From Diphasiastrum complanatum (Eukaryota; Streptophyta; Lycopodiopsida; Lycopodiales; Lycopodiaceae), in assembly GCA_029204225.1 (NCBI GenBank), contig CM055111.1, positions 10,053,000 through 10,116,999 of the forward strand: a stretch of DNA of 64,000 nt, given 5' to 3'. The translations under genes were made by a program, and so were the position numbers. The stretch's first letter is position 1. Each line of letters opens with the position of its first letter. The notes under the pieces are model-generated. The model worked only from the letters and a program-made list of their open reading frames with translations, did not search any database and was not told the origin of the DNA. Below are positions 1 through 11,886 of this stretch, in pieces.

Positions 1-229
1 AAACATGCTTTCAACTTTTTGGAGTCCACCCACAAGTACGTGTCATAAGATTGATGTTGGTCAAATATACAAAGACATCTCCAACTAACTTTCATACATT
101 TATACAAGGACCAATGTGTTGAGTTTCTCTCACTTCCTGGAGTTACTCGGCCATAATGAAGGGGTAATATAAAAAGCAAAGCCAATCAATTAAGGCCCTT
201 ACTTACGTAAGAGAAACTACATACTTCAG
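1..229. other. Left edge, no gene recognised
   Basis: AT-rich sequence just downstream (in minus orientation) of a LINE 3' end. It may hold that LINE's 3' untranslated tail, but no poly(A) or simple-repeat tail is evident. Confidence 0.3.
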
Positions 230-2300
230 CTAGCTCAAAGCTAAATTAAACCTAAAAAAATTTACATAGGTCTCGTCGCAGTAAGAATCTCCCATACCAT
301 AAGTGCAACACACCAGGAATCCTTGTATTCTCATAACAAGTCTGTCTCGGAATAGGCAACAATATTTCCCTCTGATCTCATAATAATTTGGGCAACTAAA
401 GATAAAGTGATTCTCAGACTCCGCCTCACCCAAAGAGCATGATTGGCAAATCCTCTCCTCTTATAGTACCCTGAAATTGTCCAATCTCAATCGCAAGATG
501 GTGCGATGAAACACGAAGCTGACCCAATATGAATTTGAGACCATGAGATAATCCTAAAACCAAATAACATGGAAAGATCGAGAACCCTATAGCATCCAAC
601 TCAAAAAAATGAGTCCAATAGTGGTCAGGTTTGACCCCTAACCAACCCCGCCATGCTCGAGCGAGATATGCTCTATACATAAACCATCTGAAAAACTTAT
701 GAGCAACCGAAGGGAGATTTCTGATAGAAATGCAAAATGTCTCAAGGAGGTGGGATGGTTGGAAAAACATGACGACCGATGACGCTGATTATGGAGATGT
801 TGGAAAGAAGTACGTTTTGCCTATATGTATATCTGCTTAGAAACTAGAAACAACCAGACTTGTTGAATATAAGTGATGAACCAAAAAAAATGGCACCCAA
901 GCTGTATAGATGGAGCTGCAACAGCAAGAATAATCTGATGTGGAACAAGGCTTAGCCCATATCATGGGTGATAACATGATAGTTTGTAACTGCAAGATAC
1001 TAGCCCAGTCAAATGAAGTGAGACCTATACACCATGCCTCTGGTGCATATAAAGTTGTGGGGTGACAATGGTATCAAAAAGCTTGCACTTACTCGGGGCC
1101 TCACAAATGAACTTCCGAACATAATCTCTCTAACCAAAGAAGGGAAGTAAAACGTCCCCCAAGACCTCCAATCAAGATTGAGCACCAAGAACACAATAAG
1201 GGAGTGCAATGGACGAAACCGTAAACCTAGATCCTCCGATCTAGTCCCCAAGCACTAGGGAGTATGGCAAATCACAATGATAGTAAGCACTTACCAATCC
1301 GACAACATAACGGCCGCAAACTCTCAATCATCCCCATGGACACGGGTGAGAGTATGTATAGAGAGTAGCACCCACCCTCTCTGCCCGTGCACCGAATCCA
1401 CATGTAAGCGTGCTATCAACCCTTGCCTAACTCCCATGCATGTCCACTGCATGTAGGTACCCCTAACCCATAATAGTAAAGACCCATGCATAGACACAGT
1501 GCATGTACATCCTATCCCATACTAGGATGCAACACACATGCCTATACCGCATGCAGGCATAGCCTATGGTCCTACTCAACTATTATCCGGATTAGGCCTA
1601 GCGCCTACGTCTAAGACAACCCCCAGATGGTACAAACTCCCATTAGGGCCGTAACAGGAAGCGTGGCTATTCTCAAGTCTAGTAATAGTTGCATGTCTCA
1701 TATTGAATATAGGACCAGTAAAAAGTTCCTCTAAGTAAGTGTAAGATGAAACAACCTCCAGTGACTATCTGTCAAAAATGAGTTCTTGTCCCTGCATGAA
1801 AGCCCTAGATTTGTTGAAGACCATAACCTTGTTGGTCTTCACAATGTTCACCCCCAGACCCCATCTAGTACAAAAGGCATGAAGACCCTCCAAGTGCCTT
1901 TGTAAACCCTCTCTAGTCGGAGAGACTAGAACCACATCATCTGAATGAAGAAGAATGGCAATCAATATGTCACTCAGTTTGCAACCTACACCACCACACT
2001 ACTCGATGAACCTCTCTAGCTTTTCAATATATAGTCCAAAAAGTGTATGTAGAAGACAACCACCCTGCCTCACCCCATGGTGCTCCAAATTTGCTCAAAA
2101 ATACCACTATCATTTTGGAAACAACCCAAACTCAGACTATATGTCATGAACATGGCAAGGGCCCTCTTCTACCTGCTAGTCACAAATGTGACCAAGAAGA
2201 TGACGCTAGATGTGATGGTGAAGACCCAAGGCAGGGCTTCCAATGTTGTACATCAAAAGATCGATGTAGTGTGTTGCACACAAGGTCCACATAATGGCAA
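230..2300 (-). pseudogene. LINE (L1-like) ORF2 remnant: reverse transcriptase to C-terminal zinc region
   Basis: Read on the minus strand this is the back half of a non-LTR retrotransposon ORF2. Around 2150-1950 lies the RT palm, with a GVRQG-like turn, a GLYIEKLE stretch and the catalytic box as LHSDDVVLVSP, where family members normally have YADD. The usual GLGVN..KTNKVMVF segment follows. Near 1760-1662 is a connection region of the YTYL..LFTGP type. The C-terminal zinc region at about 560-330 reads SSHHLAIE.GQF and then GEAESENHFIFSCPNYYEIRGKY. Stops and frameshifts occur throughout, so it is dead. A solo-LTR-like repeat (R1) interrupts it at 1148-1656, and LINE coding similarity resumes on both sides. 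Related LINE pieces occur at 35.5-36.8, 44.3-44.7 and 45.1-48.3 kb. Confidence 0.8.
1143..1661 (-). mobile_element. R1 repeat, copy 1: solo-LTR-like insertion in the LINE
   Basis: A block at 1148-1656 is flanked by the same 5 bases, GGAAG, at 1143-1147 and 1657-1661, as expected of a target-site duplication. On the minus strand it starts TGTTACGGCC, a typical LTR start. Its other end finishes ..GTTTTA rather than ..CA, which one transition would explain. LINE coding sequence lies directly on both sides. The same sequence recurs at 20.6-24.1 kb, split there by copia B. The lack of coding capacity, the length near 509 bp and the duplication favour a solo LTR. The element's internal domain is not in this window, so the superfamily is unassigned. 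Confidence 0.65.
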
Positions 2301-4700
2301 GATAATGTCTCTCTAAAGCTCACCAATGGCCACACAATTGCTTGCGTTATTAGTGACCACTTGCACTACATGTTGCGCCCCTACCTCAATGACTGTTGCA
2401 AATATGTGCTCACAAATAAACTCTCCCGACTCAGTAGCGCTAGCTCAAGAAGCATCCACAATACGGTGCCCAACGAACATGAAACCAAGATTTTTGTGCC
2501 TAGTATTAATCCACCCATCCGATAGAATAGGCCAACCATATGTGGCCCAGGCATGTCATCTGGGGCTGAGCCCTCTTGTGATGCATCCATGCTCCTCTCT
2601 CTAATTGCAAGTACACAAAGACTTGCGTGTGAGTGGCATCACTATAAAAAAATTGGCATGTAAGTCTAGTGGGTGCCTCATGGTGCGTCCGCTGCCAACC
2701 TACAAGTGCGCTCTGTCGATATATGTGCGCCCTATCATGTGCATGTGGTTGTGGCCTGACTCTAGGGCATGACTATGCTCCACCTTGTGGTCTCTCCAAC
2801 ACCTCTCATAGCTGCCCCAAGAGTTGTCGCCTTTGTTGAACATGGGTCACTATGCCCCCAACTGACTCCCCTGATGGAAATGCCTCTCCTGTAAACTATG
2901 GCCCTGCTGCTGTTGATGTTGATGGAGGCCGTGATGGCCCTGGTGGGTCACAATGTCCACCTAAGAGATTTTCACATTCACTTTGACACAGAGCTTAAGA
3001 CGCCACCTCGATGATTATTGAAATCTAGATCTCTAAACATCTAGCCAAGATCAAATACGGAGTACTTATATGATTTTCCTGTAGAATGTCCAAGGGAAAA
3101 ATGAATAGGATACTATAGACGTATTTGAAAATAGTTGGTGTTAATCAAAGCTAAGAAGATCTTATTATTTAGTGCTAAAAGATTTTGTGGAGGATCGATA
3201 GTGTAATCCATAGTTGCAACGGATTGCGATCCGCTTCAAAAACGTTCCAAAACGTTAGCAATCCGTGACCCAAGTGGCAAAAAAAAATGGGAAAAAGACT
3301 ATTAGCTGAAAAAGAAAAAAATTGATAGTTTAGATCATGTTAACTATACTCAGAAATGATCAATCAACGCATCAAAAGAACAACATAGTAAAAAACTGGA
3401 AAGAGGCAACATTGTATGGAGTTATATTGATCCGGTCAATTATAGACAAAGATACACGCACTGTAAACCAAAAACATTTTGAAGTGAAATAGTCAACATT
3501 ACAAACTTATTCTATCCAACGAAATGGAGGTAAATTGGTCCTTAATAGCACGAGTCTATAGGCCTTCATAGAACGGTTTTAGAAGCTCAACAAGTCAAGG
3601 ATTGTTTACAGGCTGTGTATGGCTGAATTCAGGAGAAAAGATGATGCACTTATTAATATTCTATATAAAGTGTCTACTGGTTATTTTCAACTAATAGTCT
3701 TATTTTTGGATCGTATGCATGCAACTATGTTCTAATCTTTGTATCATGAAAAAAGAATTGCAATGCAGGTCCCAGATTGTTTTTGCAGTGGATCGGGAAT
3801 TACAAAGGTGTGGCCTTGGGCATTCAATTCCGCTCATTGACAAGTAAAATACACATAGTCCTTTCAAATGCTACCTTTTGCATGTTCTAGGAAAAAATGC
3901 TTATGTAATGGGGATGCCATGTTCTGGGGACCAATAGCACTATATGTAGAGGCCTTAAATGGATAGAAATGATGTAAAATGCCTAAGAGGTCCTTAAAGA
4001 ACTTGCAAGCTTCGAGTCTTTATGAGCTTTGGCACATTGTTGCCAGATTGTTAGGTCTCACATTCCCCCAACGCATTTCGACAACAATAGAATGAAGTAC
4101 CTACTTCATTTGGTCTGACCAATTACTTTAATAACAGAACCTCCTCTACCACAACTACCCGAGGCCTACTGCAAACCTACTTGTTTGACTCTCTTGGCAA
4201 AAGGAGCGAAAGGCCAAGAAATGATCGATGGACGGATAGGAAGAAGCTCGCTGAAGCATCTCACCTCATATTGAAGCTTTTGTTTTTCGGAATCTTCAAG
4301 CGGAATGTAATACTTTGCAAGCCGAGTCTTCCCCTGTCTGTTTTGCAGCAGTATGAATCTGATCTGCATTCACAACACAAAAAAGGGCGAATAAAAACAA
4401 AATAACTGCAATAAGACATAAAATTGCTTGCATAATGACATTACAAATCCCTACATCCTGCAGATGCAATGCGATGCTCTTCAATTACTATGTCTGAAAA
4501 GTAAAGATCTGCAATTTTTGGCTGATTTGGTTGCCTAAGTCAATTCATAAGCAGCAGAGGAGAGGAAAACAAGACAAGGAAGCCAGTGTATGATGGATCA
4601 AACGATCATCTCACCATGGTGAACACTCAAAGTGCTCCGATCGTGAACGATGGAGGAAAGAAAAGAAGCAGCGGCAGCAGCAGCGGCAGCGTGCGCTAAA
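2301..4700. other. No gene recognised
   Basis: Short ORFs here look random. The first few hundred bases may be more decayed LINE sequence on the minus strand. A GCAGCG-rich trinucleotide patch lies near 4665-4692. Nothing else is supportable. Confidence 0.3.
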
Positions 4701-4710
4701 TGCAAAGCGC

Positions 4711-4945
4711 AGGTAAAGCCTTGGTCTGAATTAGGTTAAGCCTTGGTCTGAATTAGGTTTAGGTTGAAGATAAGCATTGAATTTAAGTTTAGGTCTGGTG
4801 TTGCAACGTACTAGCACAGGTTAAGCCTTGGTGTGTATTAGGTTTAGGATTAAGTTAATGCTGGGTTCTAGCATAGCACAGGTCAAGCCTTGGTATGTCT
4901 TATGTTTAGGTTTAAGTTAATGTTGGGTTCTAGCATGGATTGATG
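4711..4945 (+). repeat. Degenerate tandem repeat with AGGTTTAGG motifs
   Basis: The phrase 'aagccttggt.tg.attaggttta' returns about four times between 4715 and 4920, followed in two units by 'taagttaatg.tgggttctagcat'. Units are roughly 20 to 95 bases and imperfect. The TTTAGG-like words resemble plant telomere repeat sequence but are not a clean TTTAGGG array, so this is called a minisatellite. Confidence 0.6.
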
Positions 4946-5252
4946 TAATTGTCTCAACTTTTCCGACCTGTTGGAACATTAATATAAATAGGTCCTAAAT
5001 AAATAACCGTGTGTTATAGAAAATGCAATTCTCAAGTTTTGATTGGTCCATGTAATTTTTGGGTTCTGATCAACCCACGTCAACGAGTATTCTTTGATTG
5101 ACATGTGTGTTTTCCCTTCATCTCATAACCAAAATGCAATACATGGTCGTTGTTCAAAGCCTGAAAAGCTTGAAATGAGTTCACGTGACCTTCAAAATAA
5201 AAAGCTTGAAATTGAAATAGAATTTCGGGAAGGAGGAATAGTGATATAGCAA

Positions 5253-5255
<3 letters not shown>

Positions 5256-5293
<38 letters not shown>
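5256..5293. repeat. (GA)19 microsatellite
   Basis: Uninterrupted GA dinucleotides. Proteins translated through it (Ser-Leu runs) are artefacts. Confidence 0.97.
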
Positions 5294-5294
<1 letters not shown>

Positions 5295-5653
5295 GTGTAA
5301 CACTTGGACTTGGAATGATGAGTCCCCAACAAGAGTTAGGGTCACTTGGGAAGCTATGGTGATAAGGACAGGCCATTCTTTAATAACTATGTACTCGGTA
5401 GCTTGCAAGTGAAGAAACTTTTTACTTTTATGAATAAAAGATAGGGAAACCCATCGAAGTGGAAAGGAATGCATGTAGAAAGTGTAAAGGCCATAAGGCA
5501 AATTGAGATATTGTACATCAACTATAACAAAGCAATAATGTCACAAAGTAGCTATAAAAAGCCTACTTCTTGATGTAAGTCGCTAGCTAAGATAGTCGGA
5601 AGTTTATGTAGTGCAGGAAGCTGTGAAGCAGCCATTCCTACAACTACGGCACG

Positions 5654-6175
5654 TCAAAGTATTGCAAGTGCTTGAGTGTGTTGTAAAGTGGTAGAAACTC
5701 GTTGACGATAATAAGACGTAATGATAGATAAAGGTGAGGCACCACGACCTTGGAGCTCCTTCGCTGCAAAACCTGCACAAGATGATAGAAACTCATCGAA
5801 TTTCTTATGCATGCACTCATAAGTTTCCGAGGCAAAAGGAATAAAGTCTTCACCAGGAGTGCAGTGTGAATAATCTCGCTCTTTATCTTGAGCCGCATGA
5901 GAAGCAGCGGCACCTTGAGTAGTTGAAGCACGACGAAAGAGGTCTAGCCGCGAAGGATCAGCAACAAGAACATCCCCAAGCGTGTGAATCCCCTCGCGCA
6001 AAAGAACAAGATCAGCTTGACGTGAATTAGACACATGCAAGATGTGAGTTTGCTTCCGGACAACATGAAAGCCACATTCATGTACAATCAATGCCAATGC
6101 GTCACGAATGAAATCGTGAGTCACGATGCGATCACTGCCGGAAGGTTGGCCATAAATGATAGCTCTACCTATCAA
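5654..6175 (-). CDS. 173-codon ORF resembling the nuclease-like C-terminal domain of an RT-encoding element
   Basis: An open minus-strand frame starting MIGRAIIYGQPSG and ending at a normal stop. Its centre reads RQADLVLLREG, then LGDVLVADPSR, then AASHAAQDKERDYS and later SYYRQRVSTTLQ. An (A/P)DLxL strand, a short loop, a DVxVADP strand and a downstream K/R-rich helix is the layout of PD-(D/E)xK nuclease-like domains that follow reverse transcriptase in some plant and algal non-LTR elements. That family link is recalled from general pattern and was not searched. No RT lies upstream on this strand, so it is either a truncated element or a free-standing domain. The frame is free of stops, unlike nearly all other element remnants here. 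The start was chosen as the first ATG of the open frame. Confidence 0.5.
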   Translation of the reverse strand: MIGRAIIYGQPSGSDRIVTHDFIRDALALIVHECGFHVVRKQTHILHVSNSRQADLVLLREGIHTLGDVLVADPSRLDLFRRASTTQGAAASHAAQDKERDYSHCTPGEDFIPFASETYECMHKKFDEFLSSCAGFAAKELQGRGASPLSIITSYYRQRVSTTLQHTQALAIL

Positions 6176-6179
6176 GCCA

Positions 6180-6958
6180 TGGGACCAGCAAGGTGGGTAG
6201 AGCTACAAATTGTGGTCGTAGCATGCATGCTACCTATAGTAATTGTTGGTTAATCTATTAAAAATAGGTAGGTAGATAAGTAGCCATGCATGTAAGCAGG
6301 TAGAGAATAATATGTGCCTTCAAACTTTTACAAGCTGGGAAAAAATTTATAGGAAGTAAGTAGATTTACTTGGTAGGTGATTTTTGTGAGAGAGGACATT
6401 TCCACCATGGAATATATTTTTAATTTCAAATTCAAATTCCTCAAGCAAAACTTGTACCAGTGGATAATTGATCTTCTATTGTGAGCGTCGAGGCATAGAG
6501 TCTAGAGAGCAGCCACCAGTGAAAAGATGGAGCAGAGAGCCATCTGCATCTGTAATATGTCTTTCACGTACGGCTATCAACATATTTGCTATTGTCCTTA
6601 GATTGGGCCTCTACCCATATCAGCTAAGTTTCTGTTTTAGCTTGGAACACTGAACCAAGCTTATGATTCAAATTTTTTCATTAGAGAGCTCAGCAAAGAG
6701 GTGTTTTCATCCTCTTGATCATATTTCTCTTGCGATAGCAATGTTCTAATGGTTCAGTGCACCTTTCATTTTCCTAGAAATCATAGCCTCTTTGTTAATG
6801 ACTGCTAGTATCCTGTTTTGTGAAGTTGAGCGTCTCCCTTCATACATACTCAATAAATATGCATTGCAGACATTGTGATAAGTTGCAGATTACTACAATA
6901 GACTGTGACTTGCGCCAGTACTAGCATATGTTGATGGTACGTAAAAACAATAATGCTT
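6180..6958. other. No gene recognised
   Basis: AT-rich spacer between the nuclease-like ORF and the MITE. Repeated GTAGGTAG-type words occur near 6265-6365. No coding, RNA or repeat call is justified. Confidence 0.3.
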
Positions 6959-7426
6959 ATTGAAGCCATAGAATCAATGAACCATTAACGGTTCACCACG
7001 GTTCTGAGAACCGTACAGGGAACCATACGGTTCTTTAAAAATTTTGCCCGAAACCGTGGTGAACCGCACTGAATAGTTAATTAATTGATTAATGAATTTG
7101 TTTTTTGTCCCAGCCCCCAAAAATAGCCCAAAAAAATGCTAAGAAAATGCCAATTTTTTTTTCAGAAAAAGCGGATTCTCCCTACTTAGATTATTTACTT
7201 CAAATGATTTAATCTCCCAAATTGATAAGAGAGAGGGAGACAGAGAGAGAGAGGGACAAAAACTAGCTTTGAGGGGTTTTGGGGAGAAATTTAGGAAAAT
7301 TAATTAATTAATCAATTAATTATTTATTTACATGAACCGTACCACGGTTCAAGGAACCGTGGTACGGTTCCTTCCATGGTTCCCATAACCCACGGTTCTG
7401 GGAACCGTGGGTTTTATGATTGAAGC
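6959..7426. mobile_element. hAT-type MITE with 8-bp target duplication
   Basis: ATTGAAGC occurs at 6959-6966 and again at 7419-7426, flanking a 452-bp non-coding element (6967-7418). The termini are imperfect inverted repeats, CATAGAATC.. on the left and CATAAAACC.. on the right (reverse strand). Both arms are dense in GGTTC/GAACC words (CACGGTTCTGAGAACCGT on the left, CACGGTTCTGGGAACCGTG on the right), so the element folds into nested hairpins. An 8-bp duplication is the hAT hallmark. It contains no transposase and would need one in trans. A decayed hAT transposase starts about 450 bp downstream but is itself dead. Confidence 0.75.
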
Positions 7427-7861
7427 AGACAAGTTATGCACCATAAGTGCAGTTTCACTATGGAACAAAGTAGCTGTAAACTTTCCAGATTAACCATTTT
7501 ACGAATATAAAATGCTACTCCCTGATCTTCAAAATGAGGATGCTATTGCACAATCGGAAAAACCTGGACAAATCTCTTCATGGCAACCTTCTCACGAGTC
7601 TCCGAAATTTCATATTACCTTTTAAGTCTGCAAACTCTCAACAATAAGCATTCACGTGTTAATTTTTGCTATGCTGGAGGTTTTTTCACTTCCAAGTAAG
7701 GTCAAAAGACAACCAGATGATATTCAATAGAAAGTTGTCACATGTTTTTTCAAATTGTTGGTATATGTCTTTTTTCTTCTGGTTTTGCCAAGTCATTAGT
7801 AGTGTACGTAACTTACCTTGATAATTGTAGTCCTATAACCTCTTACTTTTGTCTCACTTCC

Positions 7862-9410
7862 ATAGCCAATGAAAATGTTGAAGCTTTGTATGATGCCATA
7901 ATTGGTATCATTAGTACTTCCAATCTTGGCATTTAAAAGTTTGTTGGTTTTGGCTCCGGCGGAGCTGGAGTTATGGTAGGTTCAATATCCAGAGTTGCAA
8001 CTAGATTGAAAGCAGTTTGTCCTTTTTTATCGAGTATACATTGTGTTGCCCATAGATGTAACCTCGCTTGTTTTGGGGTCCACTTCTAAACTGCCTTATG
8101 CTAAGTTCCTTGATTCACTTGTTAATTCAACTTTAGCATTTTTTTCCAATGGTTGCAAATAACTAGCACTTCTACGATCATGAGAACTAGAAATGGCCAA
8201 TGATGTTTTGAAATTGACAAGAGTGACTAGTACTAGATGGCTAAGTCGACATGGTTCTCTTAAAAGATTGTGTGACATTCTCCAACCTATCATACAAGCA
8301 ATAAAAGTTGAATTTAACAACCTATCAAGAAAGAAAAAAACAATCAAAGAAATTCAGTTCAATATGATGAAGTTCTTCATGTTGACGAGGATGTCTTTGA
8401 AGCTGCCCTATCATCTACTAGCAAGTCAAAAAAAGTTGATGTCGCAAAAAAGTTGTTAGGGAATTTTTGTGATCTCAAGAATCTATAGAGCTTGCATTTT
8501 CTAGTTGACATTTTTGGACGATTGTCGATATTGAGCCTACCTTTCAAAGAGATTACATTGAGCTGGGAGCCATATCGAGGAATGTATCAAGCGAGATTGC
8601 CACAATTCAACTCGAGTACATTGAAGAACCACTCGCCAACTTAAACGTTGAAACATGTGATAGCAAAGGCTATCCTCTTCTTCTATAATACGGCCTTGAA
8701 AAGGGTTATTTGAGAAGGTTGCAAGCCTACCTTCGCTGTAATATGTATTATGATATTGAAATCAAAAGATGTATTTTAGGATTTGATTTAGATAAGGCAA
8801 TAGCTTTTCAAAAGAGTTTTGTTGATGTTGTAGTAGAAGGTTTGTCACAACAATTCAGAGACATGCCATCTAGGCTCTTTCGAAGTACTATCCCCTATCA
8901 ACATTCCGAAGTGCATGCGAGAAATGAAGGACTACGGATATAGTGACATCAATAAACTTGGTGAATTTTATGCAACAGCAAAAGTCGACAATGTCGGAAC
9001 TTCAATTCCGCCGATAATTGATTTACAAGATGTAAAGGCAGAATACAAGTTCAAAACTTAAGCTATGACTGATTGGGCTGGGAGATCCTTTCGAGATACT
9101 TGGTCAATGATAAGTCCAATGGACAATTAAGAGAAAAGTAAAAGGGTTTGCATACGTTAGCATGCATTGCTCTCGTGCAGTGTGCTAACTCAGTTGCTTG
9201 TGAGAGAGGCTTTAGCGGGATGAATCCTATCAAGGACTAAAAACGAAATAGTTTGGAAGCAATGGATGCTTTGATGTGCATCTCCATTGAGGGGAGTGCT
9301 GACGTGGAATCCATCGATTTTACTATTGCTATTCATTTGTGGGCTACATCAGCTGAATATAGACATATTTTTTATAACACTAGCAAAAAAGTGTTGTAGC
9401 GATCTTTTTA
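7862..9410 (+). pseudogene. hAT-family transposase remnant
   Basis: Plus-strand pieces in order: near 7945-8060 a GFGSGGAGVMVG stretch followed by RVATRLKA.CPFLSSIHCVAHRCNLA, matching the RNase-H-like core of ZMYM/DUF4371-type hAT transposases. At 8193-8290 comes KLTRVTSTRWLSRHGSLKRL. At 9165-9330 comes the dimerisation region with CANSVACERGFSGMNPIKD and EAMDALMCISIEG. The usual GSDGAS aspartate is Gly here, and there are several stops and frameshifts, so it is inactive. Terminal inverted repeats of an autonomous copy were not found. Confidence 0.8.
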
Positions 9411-11330
9411 TAAACTTGTAAGTTTCATCTCAACTTTCATTTTGTAATAGTGTAAATGTAGATTTTCATATTTTTCAGCATTTATGGTTATCAGTTTGTT
9501 ATAGTTTCTTACTAATATTAACATGTGATTGTTTCAATTCTTAAGGCTTTTATTCAGATTTTGTTGCTTCAAATTGCTACTTGTTATCTCTATCAAGATA
9601 TGTTTTCAAAAACCGTGTAGCATGTGTGTATTTTGAGATATTTATGTTGTCGCAAATGTCACAAGTTTGCAAGAGTAACATTGAGGCTTTCGGAAGTACA
9701 AAGAAGTATCAAGTTGAAAAAAGTCTAACTTTTGTGAGTGTGCATGAAGGAGAAGGGGCCAATTCCAACTCTTAAAAAGTCTTAGCATATTGATAATTAT
9801 AGCTTGCATTTTAGATCATGTTTTGGCTATAGCCTTTACTACGGTTGTTGATTTTGTGTTAGTTCAATAAAAATTTAGAAAGTATAAAATGCTAGTTTTT
9901 TCAGCTTGTTGGCCTGAGACATGTAAATTAAGTCTTGAAAACTCAAATTCTATCTTTCAATTGTGATTGATAGTTGGTTGTTTTTTTTAAAGCTACTAAA
10001 AAACCTAATCATGAATTTGTTACTTTTGAGTGCATTTTAGAAGACAAGGAAACTCAATTGATGAAAAGGTAGGAGGACCAAATTTAGTACTACATTGCTG
10101 AATATATATGTATATTGTTCTTTGGTTAGTAATTGGGAGCTATGCTCTCATCTTGCTATGTCAGTGATGTTAAAATCATATTCAGAATTAGCTTGAAAAG
10201 TCGTGATTCCAGTTCCTATCTTTTCTAGGTCTTTTAGAAGGCAACTAACATATCTAAGTTGTATAATACTAAGTTGTGACACATGATAGTATCTAGATGT
10301 TTGCAAATGTAGTTTGTATTCTTATGGAGAAAAAGAATAATTTCACTTATTGGCTTTCTCTGCTTATATGCCATGTATTTTAAAGACTCAATTGCTATAT
10401 TTCAAATGTTTTTTTCGACAGTTATCCCTTTTTTTTATAAGGATCATGTGTTGAGAAATGGGTAAGTTTATTGAAGTTGCTTTAGAATGCTTTGCTGTTT
10501 TGTTTTTTTTTTAAAGGTAATTTGTTATTGTAAATACTTCAAAGAAGAATACTAAATTGTGGTTTTGTCTCCAGATTCTAAAGTGAATATTTCAGCGGTT
10601 TTGTCTCCAGATTGTGAAGTGAATATTCCAACAAACTTGATGCGAAGGCGAGAGGACTGATGATTTAGAACCACATCATGTTGATTATATATGTAAAGCA
10701 GAGTAGAAACCATCTCTTGTACATGATGTTCAACTATATGGCACTGATATATATGATATTGTTTTGTTATGTTTGCTATGTTGCTAAGAAGTTTTGACAT
10801 AGCTTTTGGAGTATTACTCGGACACTAGCATAATTTTGTAAGCTTTTAAAGAGGCAACTTATGGGAGTGTCAATTATTATGAAGTCTCAGAGGATGGCAC
10901 TTCCTAAACCCTATACTCATACAAGGATTCACTCTTGATGTTCTGTAGTGGGCATTTCCTATCCTACCCTCAACCCTAGATCCAAGCACACAAGCATCAA
11001 GGAGATGAAGAGGATTAACTAGTTGTCACGCGGAGATTCGTTCCCATGAGAGCATATTTCATAATCCAGCATGTGCATATGATTCATGTCTAATACTAAA
11101 ATCCATTAACACTATATCTCTTAACACTTTATCCACAATAATGATAGAAACTTACCCTTTTATTAACTTCTAACTAATCAAATAACTACATGATCACTGG
11201 TTTGGATTTACACATACAGGGTGTCAAAACCCTCTCACTTACAGGGTTAGGGTTGCCTCGATATCCGCAAACCCTCTAACAATATTCCCCGCCAATATTG
11301 GTGGCGGTCCCACGACACCTCACGAGATTT
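9411..11330. other. No gene recognised
   Basis: AT-rich, with poly-T patches near 9980, 10425 and 10505. Near 10560-10625 a 23-base phrase, 'gttttgtctccagatt.t.aagtgaatatt', is repeated twice in tandem. No other structure was found. Confidence 0.35.
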
Positions 11331-11886
11331 ATTACTTTGGGCTCTGGTTGGCCTCTCGTTGTCGAACCTTTATTAGATGGTACTGGATTTTTTCCATAAA
11401 CTCCAAGCGCGCTATATTAAAGTCAATATTGTGCGGAAAGAAACACTTATTTGCACCAAATAGCCAATTTGAAGTTGTCCAAGAAATGAACTTATTCTCC
11501 CATGAACCACCCATCATCGCGGCATGATAGTATAATTAGGCTATTGGCAATTGATCCTGAACTATGTCAGACATCATTGGAAGATTTAGATCGAAGTAGA
11601 AGGCTGGATCCACCATGCTTGAACCGACGCCAACATAGCCAAATCTTTTGCAAAAATAGCGTATTGTCTAATTGTCAGATCTGGTGAGAACATATACTCA
11701 TGGGAGTAAGCTTGTAGGGCTCGACACCGTTATCAACCAACTGTATGGTTGATAGATTATGGGCCAATTTGGGGTATGGATAGTGATTTTATCCAATAGT
11801 ACACCCAAATATTTCATTTATTAATGTGCAGCATCAGAACATAATAAGAATCCACCCAAAGCTGGTGAGGGCTCGTTACATAACTC

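Noticed and set aside
3215-3285. Small inverted repeat around 'cggattgcgatccg' and 'caatccgtg'
   Set aside because: Resembles a MITE end, but no second terminus or target duplication could be found.
4715-4945. Interstitial telomere array
   Set aside because: AGGTTTAGG words occur, but the spacing and sequence do not form a TTTAGGG array.
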